NCBI RefSeq assembly: GCF_001039355.2
Contig: NW_019774591.1
Coordinates: 385,723 to 449,722, forward strand
From: Lingula anatina
Taxonomy: Eukaryota; Brachiopoda; Lingulata; Lingulida; Lingulidae
DNA length: 64,000 nt
Direction of reading: 5' to 3'
The translations under genes and the position numbers were made by a program. The notes under the pieces are model-generated. The model saw only the letters and a program-made list of their open reading frames with translations. It did not search any database and was not told where the DNA came from. Below are positions 9,736-20,900 of this stretch, piece by piece; positions within the stretch are counted from its first letter, which is position 1; every line of letters begins with the position of its first letter.

Positions 9736-11568
9736 GTAAGTGTCTAAACTCTACCCAGATCGTCCCGCAGCGTGATTGTTTACTAAGAAAGCATCGCGGA
9801 AATCAGAGTTATAAAAAGTTACACAGACTGTCACTTACAAGTGAAAGATGGCATCACGACCGGCTTCACAGCAGCCGTTGGCTTTTTCTCGTATCGACTT
9901 ATTGGGTTTTCTTACGTGACCTTTTTCGTATGACCTCATAGACTTAACATACAGAAGTACACTCGGTTATTACTTTAAATATTATCTAGAGCGGGTAATG
10001 GGAAAGTTTGTAAACTTTGTGAGCGTTTGATGCCCCATCTCTGAAAGACTGAAGGCTCTTGTAGGCACCAGAGGCAAAAGCCAAGCAAGTGGTTGTGTTG
10101 CCCTAGTTCGGAAGCGATCAGATTTCTCGTCTACGTGTAATTATATTAAAAGAGCTGCCTGACTTGTGTTTTAGCCATTAGTTGCTCTCACGGAACGACT
10201 CAGAAAAACATTTGTTGATTCGGTATAAATCTAGCTAAATGTAGCCTTTGACGCGACGTGCTCGCGCTCCCCCTTTTAATGGGAGGGGGAAGCAGACGGA
10301 AAAATATATTGTTGTTTAATAGTTATGAAAAATGTTAATTACAATTATCATTTTTTGGTAATTAGTAATTTATTACACAAAATGCCAACCTTTTCTCCTA
10401 CTTGTTATATGTAAGTGGTTGCAGTTGATCATTGATTTGTTTAATCAAGGCATTATAAGACAGGAAGACTTATTTCACATAATAAAATTATGACATATAA
10501 ATGTTGCAAAACAATTACAGTCATATTTGTGATTGTTTTTTCTTGCTTTCATAAACTGTTGCTGCTGTGTATGAGCTCCTTGGCTTCTTAAAATACAAAG
10601 TATTTACTCAGATCTCTTGCAAAGATAACTATTTTAGGGCTGATGAAAGTCTAATCCAAGAAGCAATTTTTTATGAAAATAAAAAATATCCAATATTTAA
10701 AATTAATTTGCAACATATGTAGGCTATACACTGAATTGATTGATTTTCACATTTGATCTCGTTCTACTAAAATAAAAGACAGCATATTTATTTATAATTG
10801 AGGAAAGGATATATGATGAAAGCAAGAAAATAAAATAGATAAAAAATCACACTTTATACTTCCTAATTCCTAAACAAAAAAACCTAATTGGAAAGTGCCT
10901 TAATTTTGCTACGTATCATTTTCACCGAGTGTCACTTAGCTCGGAGAAAACTCAGAGGTGCAGAACAAGTGGGAGGAAACCACCCAATCTTTCATAACAC
11001 TGAAATCCTGTTATTCCTTTGGAGACCAGAACCCATGAAATGAGATAATTCCCAGGCTTTTTGTTAAGGGAGAGGTGCTGCTTTGTGTAAATGCTCAATT
11101 GTCTAATTTGTACATTTCAAATAATTTGTAGATCTCAGAGTCTTTGTCCATTAGCAACATGTCATATAGGAGGGACCTGGTTAGCCTTCAGGGTAACACA
11201 TAATTTATAAGGGTATTTGTATTGAGTACATACAATGGAGAAGTTATAGTGCATGTATGTGTTAGTAAAGGCAGGGTTGGTGGCATGCCTTTAGATGATC
11301 TATAGATTAAATGCATTCTGATCAAGAGTGAAAAAAATCAGCCTAGTACTTTAAGATTAGGCACTTGATTTTGTAGTCTTAGGAAGTGTGATTTGGACAG
11401 TGACTGGGACTAAAGAAACATAAGAGGGCTGTGGGAATTTTTTAATAACGGGATTCTAGTCCACAAACTGTTGTCATTCATTTTATTGCTGAAGTGAGTG
11501 TGCCATTTTGTTGAAACATTTTGTAACAAACTGGCAATAATTTTTGATAAAATTAGCTTTTTTTTTTA

Positions 11569-11572
<4 letters not shown>
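9736..11572 (+). other. Intron 1, proximal part
   Basis: Begins with GTAAGT. The first few hundred bases remain moderately CpG-rich and may belong to the promoter-proximal regulatory region; the rest is AT-rich. A small C-run/G-run hairpin lies near 10267-10291. No additional coding exon is recognised. Confidence 0.6.
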
Positions 11573-11599
<27 letters not shown>

Positions 11600-14500
11600 T
11601 TTTCACAAACTCATTGGTTGCTGGTCCCCATCACCCAAATGGTCAATCAGCAAAGTGATGCAGTTTAAAATATCTGATCCCTGCTGTCCTTGCATGGGCC
11701 TGGCTCGCTTTCTCTTCTCTCCCTAATCCTCCCATTGTCCGGAGACTCTCGTTGTCAAACATGCCAACGAAATGGATGGAGTCCCTGTGTACACAACTGA
11801 AATGGACATTCTGAAATTTACACAGCGAGGATGATGTAAAATCTGGACGGACTTATTCAAATACTCGTCTCTTCTCTTCAAGTAATCTCCAATATGCATT
11901 AGAGTATGTGTCGACTGTAATCCCATTTCTTTCTCAGAAGAACATGGGGCATTGTTATATGTGGCCATGTAGCCCCATCATTAGGCCTGTAGACAGCAAT
12001 TTCAAAGGGGGTGGGTTCTTTTTTTTGTGTGAAAAAAAGTGGACCTTTTATAATGAAACCTTTGTTAACTTAAGTTATTTTTTTACCCAGAGCCAACCTT
12101 TTCCATCAAAGGGCTGTTTCGTTTGATTCCTCTGAACCCCTCTCGGCTGAATATTGTAATGGAGTTGAAAGTTTTTGGGTGGCCACTGTTGTTTTATTGT
12201 CATGATGGACATCATAAAGTTGATAGAAATTGTTACTGGGTTGTAGTTTTAATACTTTCAATACTTTTTTCAGGGATTATTTTCTTGTACACAACATTCT
12301 AATGTATATGATGTTTTGAGGATTTGAGTAGATTTATTGTTGATATTAGTGTTGGTAAGTTAGTATCTTTTTCTCAAGATTTGCATTTTTTTTAGTTTCT
12401 GGAGAGATGAATGGTTTATCTTTAATTATTTTTTTATAAGGATCCTCCTAAATATGTGATATGTCTGGTAAGTGTGCCATCCTTGTAATTTTTTTAATGA
12501 TGTGCATAATAATGTGCCTTATAGATCAAAATGTATTGATCCCAAGGAAAAAAAATAGCCACCCTGAAAAAAATTGAAATGAGATGCTTAAAACAACACT
12601 ATTGAAAAAATGTAAAATCTTAAGTTGTACCAGTCCACCAAAATATGTGGAAACCCCCATCAATAAAGGTGAAAAAAAAAAGAACATTTTAATCAGAATG
12701 TCCATATATATCTCTCTTTTCCTATCTTGGTGCTTCATTATCCTTTCAAAACACCCGGCAGCATTTCCCAGGTGATATAATGCATAGATGGGATGAAGTG
12801 GGTCCAAGTGGCGCAAAAAGGCTGTCAGCCTATCTCTCCTCTCCCTCCTGGGGTACACTGTAGCGATGTGTAAACTTGTGTCTAATGGCTGTGACAATAG
12901 TCGGGATAGCTTAGGAGGTACTCTCTCTCCGAGCATTGTTTCCTTAAGCCCTTCTGCACACAGTATGTCATCATCAAACATGCAAGGTAGAGAGATAATT
13001 AAGAAGGGGATGATCCTTCAACCACAAAGAGATTCTATGCCTAAAAGCCCTTTAAGTGAGCGTCCATTTTTCTCCTAAAATGCCCAACGGGTTTTCTGTC
13101 AAAGGTGGCCTCCTTCAGGGGATAAAGTTGTGTTTATTTATGGAAATGCTGGAAGCTGGTTTCTTTTAGGATGCCACCACTGAGAGAGTTGAACAGTTCT
13201 TTTTATTTGGATGAACTCTTTATGTCACAGTCCTTGTTGCTTATCTTATTATTTCAGAGACAGTTTGTCATCGAAAAGAGATTCTCGGTGATATAGTCAA
13301 TGAATCTGGTAAATACATGAATTCAGGTGAAATATTGGACTTCTAGGTGCTTTATTGTCTGTTAAAGCTCTACATATACTGTTCATTTTAGTATTTTTTT
13401 GTACAGAAAAGTGATAATTTTGGATGCTATTGATGGTAATTATTATTTTATAGAAATGTGTAGTTNGGGGGGGGGGGGCGGGGGAATATATTTTCACAAA
13501 CTCATTGGTTGCTGGTCCCCATCACCCAAATGGTCAATCAGCAAAGTGATGCAGTTTAAAATATCTGATCCCTACTGTCCTTGCATGGGCCTGGCTCGCT
13601 TTCTCTTCTCTCCCTAATCCTCCCATTGTCCGGAGACTCTCGTTGTCAAACATGCCAACGAAATGGATGGAGTCCCTGTGTACACAACTGAAATGGACAT
13701 TCTGAAATTTACACAGCGAGGATGATGTAAAATCTGGACGGACTTATTCAAATACTCGTCTCTTCTCTTCAAGTAATCTCCAATATGCATTAGAGTATGT
13801 GTCGACTGTAATCCCATTTCTTTCTCAGAAGAACATGGGGCATTGTTATATGTGGCCATGTAGCCCCATCATTAGGCCTGTAGACAGCAATTTCAAAGGG
13901 GGTGGGTTCTTTTTTTTGTGTGAAAAAAAGTGGACCTTTTATAATGAAACCTTTGTTAACTTAAGTTATTTTTTTACCCAGAGCCAACCTTTTCCATCAA
14001 AGGGCTGTTTCGTTTGATTCCTCTGAACCCCTCTCGGCTGAATATTGTAATGGAGTTGAAAGTTTTTGGGTGGCCACTGTTGTTTTATTGTCATGATGGA
14101 CATCATAAAGTTGATAGAAATTGTTACTGGGTTGTAGTTTTAATACTTTCAATACTTTTTTCAGGGATTATTTTCTTGTACACAACATTCTAATGTATAT
14201 GATGTTTTGAGGATTTGAGTAGATTTATTGTTGATATTAGTGTTGGTAAGTTAGTATCTTTTTCTCAAGATTTGCATTTTTTTTAGTTTCTGGAGAGATG
14301 AATGGTTTATCTTTAATTATTTTTTTATAAGGATCCTCCTAAATATGTGATATGTCTGGTAAGTGTGCCATCCTTGTAATTTTTTTAATGATGTGCATAA
14401 TAATGTGCCTTATAGATCAAAATGTATTGATCCCAAGGAAAAAAAATAGCCACCCTGAAAAAAATTGAAATGAGATGCTTAAAACAACACTATTGAAAAA

Positions 14501-17500
14501 ATGTAAAATCTTAAGTTGTACCAGTCCACCAAAATATGTGGAAACCCCCATCAATAAAGGTGAAAAAAAAAAGAACATTTTAATCAGAATGTCCATATAT
14601 ATCTCTCTTTTCCTATCTTGGTGCTTCATTATCCTTTCAAAACACCCGGCAGCATTTCCCAGGTGATATAATGCATAGATGGGATGAAGTGGGTCCAAGT
14701 GGCGCAAAAAGGCTGTCAGCCTATCTCTCCTCTCCCTCCTGGGGTACACTGTAGCGATGTGTAAACTTGTGTCTAATGGCTGTGACAATAGTCGGGATAG
14801 CTTAGGAGGTACTCTCTCTCCGAGCATTGTTTCCTTAAGCCCTTCTGCACACAGTATGTCATCATCAAACATGCAAGGTAGAGAGATAATTAAGAAGGGG
14901 ATGATCCTTCAACCACAAAGAGATTCTATGCCTAAAAGCCCTTTAAGTGAGCGTCCATTTTTCTCCTAAAATGCCCAACGGGTTTTCTGTCAAAGGTGGC
15001 CTCCTTCAGGGGATAAAGTTGTGTTTATTTATGGAAATGCTGGAAGCTGGTTTCTTTTAGGATGCCACCACTGAGAGAGTTGAACAGTTCTTTTTATTTG
15101 GATGAACTCTTTATGTCACAGTCCTTGTTGCTTATCTTATTATTTCAGAGACAGTTTGTCATCGAAAAGAGATTCTCGGTGATATAGTCAATGAATCTGG
15201 TAAATACATGAATTCAGGTGAAATATTGGACTTCTAGGTGCTTTATTGTCTGTTAAAGCTCTACATATACTGTTCATTTTAGTATTTTTTTGTACAGAAA
15301 AGTGATAATTTTGGATGCTATTGATGGTAATTATTATTTTATAGAAATGTGTAGTTGATCTCAGTTAAGAACCATGTAGGCATGTGTGAAAATCTGTCAT
15401 CCTGTAACCATTTCAATGTGGGCAGTTGCGGTATCTATTGACATACAAGGAAGCTATCTATGACATAAAGTTCCACATGTTTTACCAGCACTTATGCTAT
15501 CTATATGATGACTACTATGACTGTCTCGCCTGGATTAGATAGTGGGTATTTTATTGGCTACTATTGGTTTGAAATCCGGGTTTGAAATATAGATTAATAT
15601 CAATGAGGGTAAGGGAATGTCACATTAAAATTGACAAGCTAGTTTTTATTGGGTTTTCAGTAGATAATTTCGGTTCAAATTTAGCATACATGTAATAATT
15701 CCTGACAAGTGTTGCTAATTTACAATATCTTAAAGGGTTTGCTTNGCTGTCCTTGCATGGGCCTGGCTCGCTTTCTCTTCTCTCCCTAATCCTCCCATTG
15801 TCCGGAGACTCTCGTTGTCAAACATGCCAACGAAATGGATGGAGTCCCTGTGTACACAACTGAAATGGACATTCTGAAATTTACACAGCGAGGATGATGT
15901 AAAATCTGGACGGACTTATTCAAATACTCGTCTCTTCTCTTCAAGTAATCTCCAATATGCATTAGAGTATGTGTCGACTGTAATCCCATTTCTTTCTCAG
16001 AAGAACATGGGGCATTGTTATATGTGGCCATGTAGCCCCATCATTAGGCCTGTAGACAGCAATTTCAAAGGGGGAGGGGTTTTTTTTCTAAAAAAGTGGA
16101 TCTTTTATAATGAAAACCTTTGTTTACCTAGATTATTTTTTTTTACCCAGAGCCAATCTTTTTCCAGCAAAATGGGCTGTTTTGTTTGATTCCTCTGAAC
16201 CCCTCCTGGCCGATTATTGTAATGGCGTTGAAGGTTTTGGGGTGGCCACTGTTTTTATATTGTCATGATGGACATCATAAAGTTGATAGATATTGGGGTT
16301 GTAGTTTTAATACTTTCAATACTTTCCTCAGGGATTATTTTCTTGTACAGAACATTCTAATGTATATAATGTTTTGAGGACTTGAGTAGATTTATTATTG
16401 ATATTAGTGTTGGTAAATAAAGTTAGTATTTTTATCTAAGATTTGCATTTTCTTTAGTTTCTGGGGAGATGAATGGTTTATCTTAAATTATTTATTTATA
16501 AGGATCCTTCTAAATATGTGATATGTCTGGTAAGTGTGCCATCCACTTGTAATTTTTTTTAATGATGTGCATAATAATGTGCCTTATAGATTTAAATGTA
16601 TTGATCCCAAAGAAAAAAATAGCCACCCTGAAAAAAACTGAAATGAGATGTTTAAAACAACACTATTGAAAAAATGTAAAATCTTAAGTTGTACCAGTCC
16701 ACCGAAATATGTGGAAACCCTCAGCAATAAAGGTGAAAAAAAATAACATTTTAATCAGAATGTCCATATATATCTCTCTTTTTCTATCTTGGTGCTTCAT
16801 TATCCTTTCAAAACACCCGGCAGCATTTCCCAGGTGATATAATGCATAGATGGGATGAAGTGGGTCCAAGTGGCACAAAAAGGCTGTCAGCCTATCTCTC
16901 CTCTCCCTCCTGGGGTACACTGTAGCGATGTGTAAACTTGTGTCTAATGGCTGTGACAATAGTCGGGATAGCTTAGGAGGTACTCTCTCTCCAAGCATTG
17001 TTTCCTTAAGCCCTTCTGCACACAGTATGTCATCATCAAACATGCAAGGTAGAGAGATAATTAAGAAGGGGATGATCCTTCAACCACAAAGAGATTCTAT
17101 GCCTAAAAGCCCTTTAAGTGAGCGTCCATTTTTCTCCTAAAATGCCCAACGGGTTTTCTGTCAAAGGTGGCCTCCTTCAGGGGATAAAGTTGTGTTTATT
17201 TATGGAAATGCTGGAAGCTGGTTTCTTTTAGGATGCCACCACTGAGAGAGTTGAACAGTTCTTTTTATTTGGATGAACTCTTTATGTCACAGTCCTTGTT
17301 GCTTGTCTTATTATTTCAGAGACAGTTTGTCATCGAAAAGAGATTCTCGGTGATATAGTCAATGAATCTGGTAAATACATGAATTCAGGTGAAATATTGG
17401 ACTTCTAGGTGCTTTATTGTCTGTTAAAGCTCTACATATACTGTTCATTTTAGTATTTTTTTGTACAGAAAATTGATAATTTTGGATGCTATTGATGGTA

Positions 17501-17918
17501 ATTATTATTTTATAGAAATGTGTAGTTAATCTCAGTTAAGAACCATGCTAACGAGGCTGTAGGCATGTGTGAAAATCCGTCATCCTGTAACCATTTCAAT
17601 GTGGGCAGTTGCGGTATCTATTGACATACAAAGAAGCTATCTATGACATAAAGTTCCACATGTTTTACCAGCACTTATGCTATCTATATGATGACTACTA
17701 TGACTGTCTCGCCTGGATTAGATAGTGGGTATTTTATTGGCTACTATTGGTTTGAAATCCGGGTTTGAAATATAGATTAATATCAATGAGGATAAGGGAA
17801 TGTCACATTAAAAGTGACAAGCTAGTTTTTTATTGGGTTTTCAGTAGATAATTTCGGTTCAAATTTAGCATACATGTAATAATTCCTGACAAGTGTTGCT
17901 AATTTACAATATCTTAAA
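11573..17918. repeat. Three stacked near-copies joined by single Ns (assembly overlap)
   Basis: Copy 1 (11573-13465) and copy 2 (13467-15356) are essentially identical; apart from the G-run I noticed one base change (11683 versus 13574). Copy 3 (15746-17918) matches copy 1 from 11683 and then the tail of copy 2 (15357-15734), with regional divergence. Single Ns at 13466 and 15745 mark the joins. Each contig begins inside sequence already present at the end of the previous one. The simplest reading is unmerged contig overlap (copies 1 and 2) plus a second haplotype (copy 3), rather than a true triplication. If so, true intron 1 is about 4 kb shorter than drawn. Confidence 0.85.
12864..12986 (+). 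CDS. Candidate cassette exon in intron 1 (unproven)
   Basis: A pyrimidine-rich tract ending CACTGTAG precedes an open 123-nt segment followed by the donor CAAG/GTAGAG. Two bases precede an ATG at 12866, and one base remains at the end, so the segment is phase 1 on both sides. It could be spliced between exons 1 and 2 without shifting the frame, adding 41 residues. The peptide is Ser-rich (SLGGTLSPSIVSLSPSAHS in the middle), like disordered linkers. The same exon, with both splice sites intact, lies at 14755-14877 and 16926-17048 in the duplicated contigs. The single allelic difference inside it is synonymous (CCG/CCA, Pro). I know of no homologous exon in vertebrate MECOM/PRDM16, and the surrounding conserved block could instead be regulatory DNA. 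Confidence 0.3.
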
Positions 17919-20900
17919 ACTCTCCTCTCTCTCTCTCATTACTAAAAAAAAAAGATTGAATCCTCTGACATAGTACTAAAACCTGACCCCAAATATAATC
18001 ATCACTTTTTGGGAAAAAAGGTTATTATATTTGATCATGCCAGCTGCCAGCAGCCTAATACATCACCACGGCTTATCCCCCCCCCCCCCCCCCCCCCGAA
18101 CAGAGCCCTGTGCCATGTCATCTTATTATAATAAGGTGTACCAATATCCACTAACAAGGTACCCATTTACCCCCCCCCCCCACAAAGCCCCTTGCCATAT
18201 CATCACCTTATATGTGTACCAACAATTGCTTATCTCTTAGATGAGTGGCGTTATCTGACAATGTGTTTACACACAGATTCGTCCTGTCTGCCTGATGTGC
18301 CATCAAAGCCACTTTCGGAGGTATTTTTGTGACAGCCAAGATGGAGATGTTTGAGCTGTGGTCAGACCAGAATCTGCATAAGGAGGTTTTAGCTGCTTTC
18401 AGACTTTTTCTACTGTGTGTTTGGCCATTTTTTTTTTAGATGACTGGTTCTGCATGCTTTTGATAAATTCATTCTTAAATGAATGAATGAGTAAAAATAT
18501 GGCTATTACATGCAATCCAATTACAAATTTTCCCTTTAAAAAAGCAAAAAAAATTGTATGTTTTCGAAGGAAATAACATGTTTTTATTGACAACAGATTC
18601 CAATCAATTTCAGTTGAGAGTTTTAGAAATAAAAATTAATGGTTATCCCAATTTTGACTAAAAAAGTGAAAGATATGTAGGGGCTTAGGAAGGGTGTGGT
18701 TGCTTGGAGGTTTTGGACATACGTATCTGATTTTCTACCACTTAGTAGATAGTAGGAGAACACCATTTTCTAAATGTTACTGTGCTTCAGAAGTGGCTTC
18801 TTTATTTTTGGCCTGTATCTCTTAATGCTGTATTCGTGTCTAACAGGAGTATAATGTTAGGTGAAGATGGAGACAGAGCACTTATTTTGGTTGGAAGGGA
18901 TTAAGAGATTTTTAATGTTGTTAGATTATGGATTATATTCTTTAATTTATTAGCAAGTGGGGGAGTGTGTAGATTGGGGGGGGGGGGGCTTACGGTTGCC
19001 TCATGCTACACCTTCGAGATAAACATCTTTAAAAAAAAGAATTTATTTATAATTTAGTACACAATTGAAACCCAGAAAAATTAATGGTGAAGCACAGCAA
19101 ACCATATCAATAAAATGATACTGATTTTAAAATCCTAGTGTCTTAAATGGCGCAACAAGAGTTCAATAAAATTGTCTGTATTGGTCATTTGTAGTATAAG
19201 CACACCTGTAAAGTTTACCTATAAATGATGGCTGTAATTGTGCTTTACATCAGTGATTCCATTTCCTATGAACTCTCAGCACTTAATGTATACATTAATG
19301 GACCAGATAAATTGTATATTGAATTTTGTGTAGGATGGGTGGGTCTTGTCACATTTATCAATAAATATGAATGGAGTATGGGGAGACAAGATACAAGTCG
19401 TTATTTACTCAGTAAACTTGTTGTCTGAGCAAAGCCATCCACTTCCTGAGTTCTCCGTTCAGATGATAAAGTGCATAATTGATCTTCAGTTGTTACAACA
19501 TTGCTCGGCAAGTCAACATCACAAATGCTGGGAGGGGGGTAGCATCTATTCAATTTTGACTTCACAGGTGGATGCACCCATGGTCTAAGCAATCGCTCAT
19601 GCAAAGGGCTTTTGCTTGGCCGGCTACGCATCATTGTCTGCCTAATATCGGTATCTGCACTCACAGTTTTCGCACATGAAATAAAAGATAACATGTGCGT
19701 TTGTAAAAGCCCTTCACGCCTGAGGGCATACCGCTTGCTTTTTAACACCTTTTCTGGCGGTAAAAGGGGCAATGAAAGAACGGGGTTAGGTGTGAAATTT
19801 ATTGTATTCCAAACAACTGATAACACAAACAGTAGATAGATTACACAAATGTTTAGTCATTCATTCACGGCAGTATGTGCGTGACATGCTCGTATTGTGC
19901 CGCATTCAGCGAACAGAGTCTCCAGACAGATCACCGACCAACAAAGAAGTAATCTTACCCTCCTGGACCCTTATTAACCAAACCATGGATGGACGGTTGG
20001 GTCTTTCCATCCGAACAGGCAGATTTTTACACGATCTCAGGCTCAGGCCATTTAAATAGATTGTTTATATTTTGCACACTTGAATGAAACCATTGATTGG
20101 GATTGCTGAATTGTGATTGGATATATCATTACTCATAGATCTTAATAGGCTTGGAGGGACCCAATGTGCTTTTCTGATTATGGTAAAATGAGATGGGATG
20201 TCTTTGAAAAGATTATTTATTCTGACAACTTTGACTGTTACCTTTTATAAATTACAATGCCTGGAGAACCCTGGTCCTTCGTCAGACCTCAGTAATCTAC
20301 TTTCATTCAGTCAGACCTCTTTCTCTCCTCTGCCTCAGACAAATTGAAAATCTTGCTGATCTGGAGATTCCAAATTCAATTTTCTAACAGTACTAAATTA
20401 TCAGCAGGTATTATGATTTGTTTGTTCTTATGATGATCAGTAAACAAATGTTTGGTGGCACTTTTGTTGGGGTTAACAGCACCTGATGGGTTGAGGAGCA
20501 TGTCTGATTCCTCCATGAAAAGTCTGCCAATTATTGCGGTGGCTTCGTTACAATCACCTGTTGCACACTGTTGATTCTAAAAACACCGCTGATACAGCGT
20601 TCAATAGTATGAAATGGAATGGCGTAACAAGGAAAATTGAATAACTGTGACGACCCTTAATAGTAGGTAATCCGCTTTCTTTTGGGATCAATACGACATT
20701 GTTGGACCCCGTCAGAGTTCAGGAGAGCCAGTAAAATTTCAAACAATGGGGTCATGGAAGGCTGAAGGTTTCCTTTGAATGTATCGTCTGTAACTGTATG
20801 TAATATTTAGTCTTCAGAATCTTCAGGTGTTTTCCCTGAAGGATACAGTTCTTATACTACATCAAACAGGGAGGCAAAGTATTTTCATTGAAGAAAGAAG

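Noticed and set aside
11723-11968. 81-codon minus-strand frame present in three copies (also 13614 and 15786)
   Set aside because: Same stacking artefact. There is no family resemblance and no splice or promoter context. It lies in an invariant block but conservation is not codon-patterned.
12526-12981. 151-codon minus-strand frame repeated at 14417-14872 and (119 codons) at 16684-17043
   Set aside because: It recurs only because the contig is stacked three times. Its C-terminus changes frame at an A-run indel in copy 3, one of its two SNPs is nonsynonymous (Arg to Cys), it has no recognisable domain, and it lies antisense in a conserved block better explained by regulatory or splice constraint.
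11573-17918. Tandem gene or satellite triplication
   Set aside because: Single-N joins, contig-end behaviour and near-identity fit unmerged overlaps or haplotypes.
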